64,000 nucleotides of DNA from Archilochus colubris (Eukaryota; Chordata; Aves; Apodiformes; Trochilidae). The DNA lies in NCBI GenBank assembly GCA_023079485.1, contig CM041083.1:155514552-155578551 (forward strand), in the 5' to 3' direction. The notes beneath the pieces are model-generated. The model did no database searches and was not told the origin of the DNA. It saw nothing but the letters and a program-made list of their open reading frames with translations. Positions within the stretch are counted from its first letter, which is position 1. Each line of letters begins with the position of its first letter. Shown one piece after another: positions 47,966 through 61,775 of the stretch. The translations under genes were made by a program, and so were the position numbers.

Positions 47966-49515
47966 GTTATGTGCAGAGATTGAATCCTCAGTTCCAGTTG
48001 TGTTGTCTGCTTCTCTATGTCTGTACAGGTGTATCTGATTTCTGTATTTAGGGTTGTACAATTAGAACTAGCCACATAACTTTTCCTATTCCCTTATTTT
48101 GTTTGCTTTTACTAGTCCTTGGATTGTTTGTATGTCATCTATAGCCAAAGCTATGCTTTTTACCCTTTCCTAATTGCCTATACTGAGATTATTATATCTC
48201 TTCAAGTGTAAGGCAGAAGAATTTTGTACTAATATATTTTTAAATATCACAGTGGCCTAGTTTTGAAAAAAATACCAAGCATATCTTTAAGTATTATCAT
48301 TTATAATGAGAAAATTGAAATTCTCATTAAATGAACCATTCTAAATCTTCACTTCTAGTTGTCCATGCTCTGGGTATTTCAGAAACCATCCTATATTGTT
48401 CAGTTTTATTGTTTTTGAACAGTACTGTTCTACAAGATCTGTTCTCATCTTCAACAGTGGTGCAAATATTTCCCTGTTTGTACTGGAAATGCTTCAACTA
48501 ATGTATCTTAAAAATCTTCATACATCATTTTATCCCGGTGGCACATAGTTATTTAATAATGGGGTAGAATATACTTATTTTTCTACAGCTCTGACATTTC
48601 AAATAATGATTTCTTGTTTTAGTAAGAGAAAACTTATTTTGTAAAACAATGTAATCTCACATTGTAGTTTTAAATTTAATTTCATTCCTATCATCAACCT
48701 TCCATCTCCAAAACAAATTAACAAATGAATGCTTGATAACTAAGTAAAATCTGTTTGCTGTATCTTGTTCCTGGTGGGAGAAAAAAATAAAGAAACCACA
48801 AAATACTAAAATCATCAACTGTAGTATGCTAGCAAGGAACAAAACACAGGATGGATACACAACACAGGATAGACTAGATATATATGAAAAAACCTGTGTT
48901 TATTAAAGTTAACTTTATCATCATTATTAATTAACTGTAATTTTGAGTGATTTCAAATAGAATTATTCTAATTGGTCTAATATTATTTTTTAAAATATAG
49001 GGTTTTAATTAGACAACCAATAAAGTCTAGACTTTGTGTATAAGGTTATTTTTACTGTAGACCATTCAAAAAATTACATTGTTTATTTCAGGTACTTTGC
49101 CTTCTGGAACTGGTTAGGAAAAGTAACGAAGGGCATGGCCTACTGATTCATATTTTCTTAAACTATGCATATCCCATTTTACCCAGATTTTAAACATAGA
49201 AGAAAATAACCGAAGCAGTTTCCCACCTAGATAAAATACATATAAAATTTTTTCTTCAATATTAAAAAAATTGTGGTTCTTCCTTTTACTTATTTTGTAT
49301 TTCATTTTACCTTCGATATATGTTAAAGGAATACTGAAGTTCCTTCAAGCACAAGGAAGTTTCTTGCTTTTTTTTTTTTTCATTCTCGCATAATACAATT
49401 AGAAAACCTGGAATTGTGACACCACATTTGTTTCCAAAGTACATCTCCAAAGAACTGTAACACATCAAAGCAAGGTTCTTAAATAGTTAGCATCAGCACA
49501 CAGCATTCATATAGA
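47966..49515. other. AT-rich sequence, nothing recognised
   Basis: No repeat or gene signature is visible. Confidence 0.5.
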
Positions 49516-49785
49516 GAAATGCTCTCAAGTTGCACCACGAGAGGTTTAGATATTAAAAGAAACTTCCCCACTTAAAAGGTAATTAAACACTGGATTAGCT
49601 TTTCCAGGAAGGTCTTTGAATCACTGTGCCTGAAGTGTTTAAAAGAGATATAGATGTGGTGCTTAGGAATATAGTTTAGGAACTGGACTTGGCAGCGTTA
49701 GGTTAATGGTTGGAAGAGAGGTTATGGTTGGTTATGATGATCTTAAAGGTCTTTTCTAACTGAAATGAACTGGTGATTCTATGAT
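49516..49785 (+). mobile_element. CR1 3' end fragment
   Basis: It matches the end of ORF2 (CTCAAGTTGCACCACGAGAG) through the 3' UTR to GGTGATTCTATGATTGTG. Confidence 0.9.
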
Positions 49786-51319
49786 TGTGTCATCCCTTAA
49801 AAACAAAAATTGCAATTGAATATTGAATTTATGCTGAAAAAGCTCTATTAGATCTATATAAATTATGGATAAAAATACAAATTATGGATAAGTACACAAA
49901 ACTTTCTGCATCATCATAATCAGTCCTTGTTTATCTTTGTGCATAATATTATATATTTGTGTCACTCATTCTCATCATGGGGCCAGATAGGGATATCTTT
50001 ACTCAAGTGATTCATACTGTTTTATACTTACTCTGGATCTGGCTGCAACTAAATTTTGGAAAGTCTGATTTTTAACAGCTTTCTGGAATGAGAGTCCTGC
50101 AAAGATTTTGACATGACATCCTTCGTGACAGGAACAGTTGTTTCTAAGTACCCATTTTTATTTTGAGTTAGCAGAAAAACTTTTTTTAAAAAAACCAGTC
50201 ACGCTTTCACACAGCTCACTACATAGCCAAAGAACCTTAAAAAAGGTTAAATTGCTATAGCAACTTAGAATTACATTGAAGTTTTATCCACTTTCTGATA
50301 TAATGCCACAGAGAGAATTATTTCCCTACTCAGGTGTTCTTTTTCTAGTCTGTTCACTCATTCTTGATGCTATCAAACATAAAAAAAATAGTATCCTATA
50401 GATGGAGCTTCCTCTGACTAATAATAAAAAAAAGTGATGGGACATTTTTTATCACACACTCTATGCAGACCTTTAATGAATAAATTATTTCACCTTATGC
50501 CATGTTGAACATGTCGATCTCTGGGATAAGGAAGAGCATATGCAAATCTGTGTTACAATTTTAAAGCTGTTTAAATGTTTCAGTTTAGAATATGTAAAAT
50601 ACAACAGAAAGATGCATGATTGGGGTAGAATTAGCAGCTAATAATTCTGTGGGGACAAAACCGTGTTCTTTTAGAAGCAGTACTTGCTTTCAGTTCAGGG
50701 AGGATGTTGATTCTTTCTGGAGAGAAGATGATGAGTGATATAGAAGAGGTAGTATATATTAGTTTGGTCAAGGTAAAACTGGTCAGAAATATATGAGAAA
50801 ATCTTAGTGTGGGAACGAAAGAAGAAACTGAAGGATGGATGGTTGATTTTAATGCTGAAATACTTGTAATTCAGAAATGTAACCCTGAATTATTTTCAAG
50901 GTTTTGAAGCTACAAATCTAGACTCCTGTTCCCACAATATTTATGAAAGATTTACAGCAAAGCAGAGAGGTAACAGCTACAGACTGCAGATTCTCATGTC
51001 CAGAATTTTGTCAGTGTTAATAGGCTTGTGCCCTTGCCCAGTCAGCTGAATATCAGCTGTGCTATGCTTGTATGTGCATGGATACATGTAAGCATAATCT
51101 CCCTGCAGTTGGTTTGGCTGAAAAATAACTGCAGAAGAATGGCTGAGAAAAAAAATAAAACCACAGCATTTAATATTCAAGTCTAAGCACAAGTACAAAA
51201 GACAAAAATTAACTATTAAAAGATTTGGCTCTTACATATGCATTTTTACAAAGCTGTGCCTTATTATTAATCTGATTTTACATAGAACTATAATGTAGTT
51301 TTATAAAGATGAAAACTGC
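49786..51319. other. AT-rich sequence, nothing recognised
   Basis: No repeat or gene signature is visible. Confidence 0.5.
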
Positions 51320-51885
51320 AGTATGGAGCTGTTGATGGTGGGGAGGACACCTGGCTGTCACTGATTGAGTTATGTTGAATGGGGCACCTGGTCTCCTGCA
51401 GCAACTGACTGACAGCTCTCAGGGGAGGAGTTTCCTCCTTTCTTGGGCACAGAAACAGCGTCGGGAATTTCGAGGAATATAAACAGAGGTTTCCATTTCA
51501 TTGTCATCATCGTCCTGCACCAACCCACCAGCATCTTGATTGGGTCTTGTCCAGGATCAGAACAACATCTTGAACAAGAAACTCACCGGACAGTTGGACC
51601 CTTGATGGTGACTTTCTCACTCTCTTTCTCTCATTCTTTTCCTTCTTTCCCACTTTCTTACTCTTCTCTCTCTCCTCTCTTTCTCTCTTTCTCTCTTTCT
51701 CCCTTTCTCTCTTTCTCCCCTCTTTTCCTTGTATCTTCTCCTTTTCCTCTCTCCTTCTTTTGCCTGGCAACATATTTGCCATACCTTCACAGGGTTCTAT
51801 CACTTTGATTGTGTCAATTGTCAAATAAAAATTTATGCTTGTACCTCACCCTTGCTGGATGGACTTTGTTCTTCTGGATCAAAAA
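51320..51885 (+). mobile_element. Candidate LTR with promoter and poly(A) signal
   Basis: The GC content is higher than the flanks. TATAAA lies at 51478-51483 and AATAAA at 51824-51829, about 345 bp apart. A pyrimidine-rich stretch (51612-51764) lies between. The composition and order fit an endogenous-retrovirus LTR; ends and target duplication were not identified. Confidence 0.5.
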
Positions 51886-51926
51886 ACAAAACCATAAAGA
51901 AATTAATGTTACTTCAAACTGGAGCA

Positions 51927-51946
51927 GTGTGTGTGTGTGTGTGTGT
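51927..51946. repeat. (GT)10 microsatellite
   Basis: Ten uninterrupted GT units followed by TA-rich repeats. Confidence 0.95.
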
Positions 51947-52894
51947 TATATATACATATATATAATTACAGAGGTAGAAATTATCCATTTCTAGATCTAG
52001 AGTATATAGTGTACATATAAAGCTGCATGTCACACCAATGTACAATTTAAACAAATAACTTTTTAAAATTACATATGCCTCCAATATGTTAAAAAATAAA
52101 TTCCGTTTGCAATAATCACATTTATATTAAGATCTTTTGAACTAAATATATTTACTTTCACACAATTTGAGCTTTTGCCATTCTTCTCTAAGTGAAAGTA
52201 AATTTTATAACTAGTGAAACAACATAAATGTACTTACATTTTTTTTTTAAGAGTAAGAAGAATTAGCAAAAATGCTGGCAGATACAAGTATGAAGCTGCT
52301 GTAGTCTACATCCAAATATAGTAAGAGGCAAGTGGATATAAAAAGTACACTCCACTTAGTTACTAATGTTTCAGAAAAGAACCAGTTTCAGAAAGTCCAT
52401 CAGACGTAACTATGTAGTTCTTTTCCATTAGTCAGACAAAAAGTTTATTTCAAAAAACTCTGTTTTCATTATAAAACTATACTGACTCAAAACTTTCTAA
52501 AATATTTAACCAACTAAAGTATTTATATTCCTCTCTAATATAAAAAATATATTGACCTTGATATGAACTGCACACTCTCATTAGTAATTTTTAAATTAAT
52601 ATTTAATTTTTTAATAACCATTATGAATAGAAAGTAATACTGCAGATTTCTTTACCTACTGATGGAATTATTCTAAAAAGAAATTTAATTTTTAAGTTAT
52701 TTTTATTTCTTTTATAGTTTGGGTTGTTTGTTTATTTGTTTGATTTCTTTCCCTTTCGTCCTAAATATAAAGGGAGCTCAGATTTGCTTCTTTAGTTTGT
52801 TTGGTTTTTTGTTTTTTGTTTTTTTGGGTTTTTTTAACAATATGAACATTTAGAAATATTTTTAACTTGGGACTTTATTATTATACTTCTGCAA
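51947..52894. other. AT-rich sequence, nothing recognised
   Basis: A G/T-only tract is at 52796-52836. No gene was found. Confidence 0.5.
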
Positions 52895-53395
52895 AAAGAA
52901 CAGATACACATTTATCATCTCTGGAGCCCACTACACAAGAAGGACATGGACCTGTTGGAATGGGTCCAGAGGAGAGCTACAAAAATGATCAGAGGGTTGA
53001 AGCTCCTCTCTTACGAAGACAAGCTGAGAGAGTTAATGTTATTCATCCTGGAGAGAAGACTCTGGAGAGACTGTTAAGTGTACTTCCAGTATCTGAAGGG
53101 GGCCAGTAGGAAATCTTGGAAGGGACAAGAGAATGTAGTGATAGGTTGAGGGGGAATGGTTTTAAACTAGGGGTAAGGTAGATTTAGATTAAATATTAGG
53201 AAAAAATTCACTGTGAGGGTGCTGAAACACTAGAACAGGTTTCTCAGAGGAGGACTCATCCCTAGGGGCATTCAAGGTCAGACTTGACAGGGCTTGAGCA
53301 AACTGATCAAGTTAAAGATGTCCCTGCTCACTGAAGGGGAGTGGTACACGATGACCTTTAAGGGTCCCTTCCAGACAAATGTCTTCCTTGAATCT
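52895..53395 (+). mobile_element. CR1 fragment, ORF2 C-terminus to 3' UTR
   Basis: The sequence reads as the CR1 RT C-terminus once a frame change is allowed (for example SVLPVSEGGQ in the frame ending at 53109), and the 3' UTR ends near 53395 with GATGACCTTTAAGGGTCCC. No octamer tail remains. Confidence 0.88.
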
Positions 53396-53639
53396 ACATG
53401 TAATTTAAAATCAGTATGAGGCTGTGAGCCTATGTGTGTTCAGGTAAATGTTCTTATAGACTATTATACAATCTCCAATTAGTAAAATGAAAGAACTGTA
53501 AACAGTATATGAAGAGCAAATATCTGATTTATTCTGCATTTCTCTGAATAAATAAAATATTATTATTCAATCACTTATAATAATGATGAAGGTCATGTAT
53601 ATGATTTTTATGTGTGTGTGTACTAGATGGACCAACAAG
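53396..53639. other. AT-rich spacer between two CR1s
   Basis: Nothing recognised. Confidence 0.45.
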
Positions 53640-55445
53640 AGAATGTGCTTCACTGGGTCTGCTAATCACAAAAGAGAAAGAACTGGCCAAGGATGTGATA
53701 TTCTAGGGCAGTCTTGGCTGCTGTGACCATGAGACAGCAGAGGTTAAGGTCCAATAGAAAGAAAAAGGCAGGCCAAAGACCTTGGACTTCAAGAGGATGG
53801 GACACTGGTTTGTTCAGAACCTGCAGAGCTCCTTTCCATGGGAAAGGGAGGGCAAAGGAGACAATGAGAGCTGGCCTATCTTCAAGAAGAGTCATCTCAG
53901 TGCAGAAGACAGACCATCCTGGCAAAAAATCCCATACAATAATAGGAAAATGTCAGCTTGGCACAGCAGGGAATACCTGACTTATCTTAAAGGTAAAAAA
54001 GAAGGGTAATGAGAGTGGAGAACAGAGAGATTACTGAGGAGGAGTGTAAATGCAATACATGGGCATGCACAGGAGGAATTAGAGGGACCTAAATCCAGCT
54101 GGGAAAGGGTAACTAGTGATGGAGGACATGAAGAAAGCTGAAATGCTAAATCCTTCCTTTTCCTTGCCCACTCCTGGCCTGATCTGCAGTCCCAGGTTTG
54201 CATGCTGAGTTGCCAAAATCATAGGAAAGAAGTAGTACCCTGCAACACATTCTTGAATTAGAAGCTACTCAAAATAGCTGGAAAGACATAACTTCACATC
54301 CCCTGAGAGGACGCATCCAAGGCTCTTGGAAGATCTGTATATCATCATGAAGGAGCCCTTTTTGGATCCTGCAAAGGTGATTGTAAATGAAGAAGGGTCC
54401 TGATGACTGGGGAAAGACTAAAGCCATTTTCTATATTTAAAAATAATAAAAACTTGGAGGAAAAAAAGCCTTTATGCAGTCTTTGGGAAGATCACATAGC
54501 AGGTATCCCTGAAGGCTATGTTAAGGTAAGAAAACAACAGGAAGGCAACAGGGAATATTGGCATGTATTTACAAAGGGCAAACTGTGTGTGACCAACCAA
54601 ATTGTTCTGTATTATGAGGTGACTGACATCTCAGCCACAGGTGGAACATCTGGACAATATTTTCCTTTCATTTTAGCAGTTTTTGATATGGAGTTCTGTA
54701 ACTAACAGGAGCCTCTAGCAGTTCAACAAAGGCAAACACAAAATACTGTATCTCTAGCTGAACAATTTGTTTTCTGTACAGTCTGGGTACCAACTGGGAA
54801 GGTAGTAGGTATGCAGAAAAGGAGACAGGGATCTTGGCTAACAACTGGCTGACTGAAAGACAGCAGTGTGCCTGTGCAACACATCCCATACTGCTTCATG
54901 GAAAGTATAGCCAGCATGTCAAAAGAATGGAGGGGTTATTCCCTTCAATTTGTGAGACCACATCTTGAGGTCAGTTTTGCACTGTTTTCTTATTAACATA
55001 CTAAAGTAGATCCAGATGTGGACGTCCAAGGATAAGGACTAGAGAACATTATGTGTAAGGAAAAGCAGAGAGAGCTGTTCTTTCATTCTTTAAAAAAAAA
55101 AGAATTTTCTTCTACCTAATAGAAGACTACAAGGAAGAAAAAAAAAACCCCAAACATTACTTTCTTTGAAGAGATAGAATAAGAGACAATAAACAAAAGA
55201 AAAGTTGTAATAGGGGAAATTTTTCACAGGAAGGTGGACAAGCATCAGAGTAAGCTGTCCTGAGATGCTGATAGAATCTCCACCCTTGAAGATATTTACA
55301 ACTACAAGTGGAGATGCTCCTGGGAGATCTATGTAACTTTTCTGTGACATCCAGCTTCAAAGATTAACCTGGTTTAGGAGAGTGTTTAATCAAGATGATC
55401 TCCAGAGGTCTCTTCTAACTTAAACTAATTTATAATTCTATGTAA
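53640..55445 (+). mobile_element. Old CR1, endonuclease end through RT to 3' end
   Basis: This is the longest CR1 piece in the window, about 1.8 kb. A decayed endonuclease end near 53700, the EN-RT linker, the start of RT near 54350, the C-terminal region near 54850-54990 and the 3' UTR ending GATGATCTCCAGAGGTCTC near 55415 follow one another in the expected order. It is heavily decayed with many stops and an internal deletion in the RT. Short frames inside it are not genes. Confidence 0.8.
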
Positions 55446-58400
55446 ACACATACTTTTTCAATGTTTTGTTATATTTGCATTCTTCATGTTAAAATACAAA
55501 TGCTGTTAATGATCAGCTACAAACAAAACAAAACAGTTTTGCTGTAACATACTCCTTTACATAATCTGCCTTGTTTTCTGCTAGTAATGTTTCCCTTGTT
55601 ATTTGTTTTATAAAATATTGACTATGAATAGCTGTGTGACAGCTGGTAACAATGGGGAAGATACTGCTGTAGAAACTGAGTACCACTAAGCAGTGAATTT
55701 TCAGCCACCAAATGTTTTCAGTATTTTGTGTTTGAAATATACCTGAAACACCCCTCAGGGACACTCCAGCATTATTATAAGGTAGTTAAGCAAAACAGAG
55801 CAGAACATGAGTTGGTGACAGTGATGGAGTAAAATTAACTAAATAAAAATCCACACACTTAAATATGACAGAACTCATGAGAATAGCATCCTCATTTTTT
55901 CATCATTAATTATTTAGGAGCAAAAATTAAATACGAAGTATTTAGCAACAGGTGCAATAGAAAGATGATGAGTAGAAAAACCAGTATTAAAGCAATATTA
56001 AGAAACAACATGAAGTACATAATTCTGAGCTTATCAGTAATCAGGCTTCACTTTAATGCTTCAGAGTTTTATTTAGATTAAAAACTTCTATCATAAGTGA
56101 AAGGAAAATATAGGCAAAATAACATATAAGCATATTAGTACACTAGAAGACACAACAGTGATAATTACTGATAAATAATTTTCACTATTTATTATTTTTT
56201 TTTTTTGCTTCTCATTTCAATGTTAGAAGATGAAACATCTCTCTTCTAACAAGAATTTTGAGGCTTAAACCTCATCATATCTAGCTTCCTTCATTTGGCA
56301 CTATTTCTTGACAGACAACTGAATTTTCTTAGCAAGCGTGAGCATTGAAAGCAGAATACACACAATAAAGCTGTTAAGTTTTTCCTATTGTACAAGCACC
56401 CAGTCTAGGAGAAAATGCATAACATACCTTTTTTGCCCTCTTTTTTCTTTTCCTTTATTTCTTTGACAAGTTTATTGTAGTATTTTTGTTTTGGTTTGGG
56501 TTTTGTGGGTTTTTTGGTGTTGTTTTGGTTTTTTTTAAGGGTAGGTCTTCTGTTTTTCTTTACATTTTAGGAATATAAATTTTATGCATGATGGCTGGTA
56601 GTACAATTCCACCTGCTCCCCAGGATGTGGTAGAGTGATTGAAAATGTTTCTTTGTCACAAGTAACAAAATGGTGAATTTTCTAATTAGTATTAGAAAAA
56701 AAAAGTAAAAAAAAAACCCAAACATTTTAATGTCTGGCAACTTAAACAAATGTCCTCATAAAAATGAAGAAATAAAATAGAAAAATACAGTGAATAAAAG
56801 ACTTCATAGCTCAGACTTGAAAAAAAAAATTCATCCACTTAAATTTTGTGGAAATGGCTACTTCGAAACATTTTGAGATACCAATGTCTATCTTGAAAAA
56901 ATAGAGTCTAAAAAATCCTAGTTTTTTTTAAATTTTATTTTATTTGAAATTTAAAAATACTAAAGTAAGCAGGTACATATTTGTTTGTGTACTCTGAAAA
57001 GACAATTCAGTTATCATGAAATTACCCTTTAGAGAGAAATAGAGAATTCAGGTGTTGATGTGTTTTTGTTTGATAATCAAAAACAAAACCAGAAATAAAC
57101 ACAAAACAACAGAAACCAAAGCAACCAAAACCTGCAAATCTTTTGCTTCTACATCTTTGCTTCCCTTTTCCGCTTCACTGAGTATGACTGATACACACTG
57201 CTAGAAGAAGTGGTGTTCTGATTAATATCCATCTTTATATTTCATATATAAATGCCCATATTTCAGCTTTTAAGGTAATATTTTTTCTGAAGTAGTATAT
57301 CTCTTGGAATAGACTGGGAACAGTGAAGGATACTTATCTCTCAGATATTTATCTCTCTTCAGTTTACAGAAGTCACATTCAACATTATAGCCTGAGATTA
57401 ATTTTAACACCTGTGGACTAAGTATTATTTATGATTAATTCAGCTTTGCTTTATTTATATTAAAAATGAAAACATCTGTGAAATGGAAAATTCTTCAATA
57501 TCTTGTTTTTCACTTTCTTAAAATTCATTAGTTTCATGCATCCAGTTTTCATACTGCATTATACAGTATTCATCACCTTTTGTAATTTTTTTTCTCCTTT
57601 CTCTACTTTTTACATTAATTGTAGTCCATTTTAAAGTCTACATTCATCTAAACTCACATAATGAACAGAGTAAGCAAGCAATTTGTAGATGTTTCTAAAT
57701 TTCAGGGCAGTACTCTTGTATGGATGCCACAGAACACCTCAGTAGCAAGATCCTTCCTTAGATTACCGAGAGTATTATTTTATTCACTCTCTTGATTTCT
57801 CATAGCTGTTCTGCGGTGTTAAAATGTATATGTAAAGAACTGATACAATAAAATCTATATACTGAGAACTGATGTACATTGTAGACAGACTCACTGCCTT
57901 TGAAATATATAATGTGTACACTACACAGCCTTTTCTTCAGAATATAGTCATATTTCTTCATGTTGTTTTTTTTTTTTTTTGAAAGATGGATGTAGTTATT
58001 CCATTCAATATGAACCAGTGAACTTTGGATAGACAAATACGTAAAAAAACCCCAAAAAACCGTCCAGAAATCCAGCGATGCTCAGGGCCTTTGACAGATA
58101 TAAGATAATAATAATAAGCATCAAAATACAAAAAATTACTTCAGTTGAAAACTAATTTTTTATTAGAAATTAATAAATTCAATAAACATATCACATTGGT
58201 TTCAAAACACTTCAGTCTTTAGGCTTTTCTACTCAAAAAAAGTCTCAATAAACCTATATTCACACAAGTGCCATCTCCTCTCTCTATTCAGTTCCTGTCT
58301 GTCTCTCAAGCACACATTTATATGTGTGTATGCACCAATTGGTACTGTCACTGCTAAGCATCACATCAGGGGAAGTGTTGGCAGCATCAAAATCATGACT

Positions 58401-59350
58401 GAAATAGAAAGTGAAGGAGATTTAATAAATTCACTTTAGCAGCTGTGAGTCAGTCTCTTCCCTGTATTCCGTCTTGTTCTACAGCTAGTCACAGCACAAC
58501 CAGGGATGACATGATTTTATGGATACATATTCAATGGTAGAAAAGATTTTTGTAATAGAAAAAGGTATACTGGAATATAGTGTTAGTGCTTTTCATTTTA
58601 TTCAGAAAAATGTAAGCTAAATCTTTATTGCATCTTTCCACTATGTCTTAGCTGACTGTACAGTCAGTTGCAATTAGCACATCTGACTGGCTGGATTTCT
58701 TTCTAAAATTTGACATGAAATGATGACAAAAGTGTAGCTTTATAGTTAGATTAACTTTGGGGATTTTCGGGTTTTTTTTAATAATACAAATGAATGAATA
58801 TTGCTTTCCTTCAAGTAGTTATCCAACACTGGTGTTTAATAGCTGGTCTTTTGTAGAACAGAAACACTCTTTGTGAATTGACTGCCTTCTTTTACGGTAT
58901 TTGATTTTGATTATTTCTTAAAAGTAAACTGCAGGACAAAAAAAAAAAAAAAACAAAGCAAAACAAAACAACCTATAGTAACTGGCATACAATATTTCTC
59001 AGTATCCAGAAAGTAAACTATCAGATTATTTATATCATGTCTTATAACATGGTTGAAAATACTGAAAAAAAAAAAAGGACATGATTCTCAGTTCAGTGCT
59101 TTGGCATTTACAGTACTTCATGTAATAGCTGATTTGATATAAATGATTTGATTTCTACTAAACTGATAAATTCTAACTAGATTTTTTATTTCTGACATTC
59201 TGACATCCTTAGAAAAGGCTAAGGATTAGTATCTGATAAATCTTTACTCTTCACTCTCTCTTTACCCCCCTTTATTTTGCCTCTTCAAAAACTACAAGTA
59301 AGGATGAGTGTCAGCAATATTTGGAATATTACTTGGTTTTAAATTACTGT
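55446..59350. other. AT-rich stretch, no gene recognised
   Basis: It contains a G/T-only tract at 56483-56536, an A/C-rich stretch near 57080-57131 and poly-T or poly-A runs (near 57966-57979 and 58940-58954). No coding signal. Confidence 0.55.
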
Positions 59351-60440
59351 AAAAATCACAAAATCATAAAACAGCTTGGAAAACTTCCTAGTCAAATCAG
59401 CGTCAATGTCAAGGATGGTTCAAGTCATTCCTGGCCCTGTCTGGTCAAGTTCGGAAAATTTCATAGAATCAGAGAACCATAGAATTTTCAGGGTTGGAAG
59501 GGACCTTTAAGATCACCTAGTTCCGACTCCCCTGCCATGGGCAGGGACACCTCCCACTAGATCAGGTTGCTCAGAGCCCTGTCCAGCCTGGCCTTAAAAA
59601 ATTCCAGGGATGGGGCTTCCACCACCCCTCTGGGCAACCTGTTCCAGTCTCTCACCACTCTCATGGTGAAAAACTTCTTCCTGACTTCCAATTACTCCTC
59701 TAGTTTGAATACAGTTTCCAAGGGTGGAGCTTCCATAATTTTTCAGTATAACAGGTTCCATGAATATTTTTCCTATGTCTGACAGAAATTTCCAGTGTTT
59801 GAACTTGTGAACTTTGCCTCTTGTACCTTTTCAGTTCACCTCCAAGAAGAGCCCAGCTCCATCTTCTCTATAACACTACTTAAGAAGAGGAATATTCCTC
59901 ATTCTTTTCTGGGCCCTCTACTCACCAAGATAAATAAAGTTATTTCCCTTATTCTCTTTTTATACAACCTGTTCTCCAGCCTCTAATTAGGTGTTGAACT
60001 TCCTTCAATCCACTGAAATAACTTTTGAACAAGAATATTTGATTTTCTTTTTGATTTTCTTTTTTATTTTAAACTTGGAGGTATTCCAAATTTGCCTCCA
60101 TGAATGCAGATGGAATTAGTCCCTTCCCCTCAAATTGCTGCCTATCTCCTTGCTCACACAACCCATTAGGTGGTTTGCTTCCAGTGCCACAAGAGTGCAC
60201 TGCTGATTCATGTTCAAAAGAAGTCTGTGGCCCTTTTCTGCAAAAATACTACCTACTTGTACTGGCAATGAGTTTTTTCTCAAGTGCAAACCTTTGCATT
60301 GTTCACCTTTGCATTTCATGAGATTACTTTGGGCCCATTCATCAAGCCAACCAAGGTGTGTTTGACTGGCAGCACTGGACAACATCAATCATTCTCTTGT
60401 TCTGGTGACATCCTCATACGCTCTTTGGGTACAGGGTGTC
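59351..60440 (-). mobile_element. Old CR1 fragment interrupted by a younger CR1
   Basis: The old 3' UTR is recognisable at 59351-59460 (CACAAAATCATAAAACAGC) and resumes at about 59716. From there it runs on the minus strand through the C-terminal coding part into the RT region near 60300-60440. It is strongly diverged. Confidence 0.82.
59461..59715 (-). mobile_element. Younger CR1 3' end nested in an older CR1
   Basis: A well-preserved tail (TCATAGAATCAGAGAACCAT) and 3' UTR (GGGTTGGAAGGGACCTTTAA) are followed by the last coding part, 5' truncated at about 59715. It is clearly less diverged than the CR1 on either side. Confidence 0.88.
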
Positions 60441-61477
60441 CCACTGCTCAAACCACTTACAAATAATGTAATGTCATTTAAAAGTAAGACTTATTACAAT
60501 ATCATTTTGACAATGACATTCAAAACGCAGGTTTCTTCTAATCAGTAGACACTTGTTATTATTGATAAAATATTGAAGCATGATTGGTTTAATTAAAAAA
60601 TATCTACCTACATTAAGGAATCCTATTTTATTACAGGCACATTAAGAACTGATGCAATCATTTATTATTTTTGTACTTTAGAAATTTCTGAATTAAGGGA
60701 AAGAAAGTTCTACATTATTTATCAAATATTATAATTCTTTAGTGTTGGTAGCTTTCACTTAACTAGGGCATAATCTACTCCAAAGGACCTCAGTATAAAA
60801 GCTACAGGGCACATTTGAGATGCAAAAGAATGGGAAGTCCAATTAGATTAATAGAAGACTCCATTTAACCTTTCTACTTCTCTCTGCTTGTATTTCCATG
60901 CAGAATTTCCACATGCCATCAATGTTTTAACTGGAGAGTAGCAGAAACTGATAAAGACAAGTAATGTCTTTATCACAAAGTGGTAAGTAACTACTATGAT
61001 GTGTGTTTCAGTGTCTGCCTATTGTCCACTCCAACAGCTGCAGGAAAATCTTTACTCCTAGATGACATAGAAGGAATCCATACTTCATGCTGGGAAACAT
61101 TGTGTGTTCAGGGACAGCTCATGAAAATCATCACAGTAAGAAAACAGCAGAAAAGGAATGATGCAGCAGATGAAACATGTCTTAAATGAGTTTCTTACTG
61201 ATACTAAAGGTCTACAAAATCTTTTAGCATGAAGGTAGGTACACTTTATTCAAACTCTTAAAAATTGACATTCATGATGGCCTTGCTTTTCAAAGATGAT
61301 AAAGGATATGATAGCAATCTACTCTTACATTTGAACAATCTAAGTTAATAAATTTAATGTCCATTTTATGTCTAGTGGCAGCTTCATGTAAGCAGTAAAC
61401 TCCTAATAAAATCAGAACAACATAATCTTAGTCAGCAGCTGTCACACCAATAGTAAAAAAATCTTCACAGGCTGTGG
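60441..61477. other. AT-rich sequence, nothing recognised
   Basis: No repeat or gene signature is visible. Confidence 0.5.
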
Positions 61478-61775
61478 GGAATGTCTGCTACATCACCTGT
61501 AACACCTCTTCCCCCTCCTTCTTCAATGACCTTGGTGCTAGCAAGGTTGTTTTTCACACTTTTTTTTTCCCCCCTTCTCTCTCAAACAGAATTTTTCCTT
61601 TTCTTAAATACACTTTCCTAAGGTGCCACCATCTTGGCTGAGTGGCTCAGCTGTGCCTTGTGGTGGTCTGTTGGAGTCAGCTGGACCCAGCTGTGTCCAT
61701 CCTAGAAAGACCCTGGCCTTTTCTCACCGAAGTATTTCTCACAAACACCTGGACACCTACATGAAAAATAGCCAA
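61478..61775 (-). mobile_element. LTR fragment of the four-copy family (U3 side)
   Basis: It matches the 36100-36300 part of the 35390 copy: CCTCCTTCTTCAATGACCTT, a T-rich run, then a minus-strand TATTTAAG promoter-like site (61603-61610). Confidence 0.68.

Noticed and set aside
51443..51808. Plus frame of 121 codons and the opposite minus frame of 105 codons
   Set aside because: Both run through a pyrimidine-rich part of a candidate LTR and give low-complexity products.
58652..58667. Perfect 16-bp palindrome CTGACTGTACAGTCAG
   Set aside because: About one such palindrome is expected in 64 kb by chance, and nothing around it adds support.
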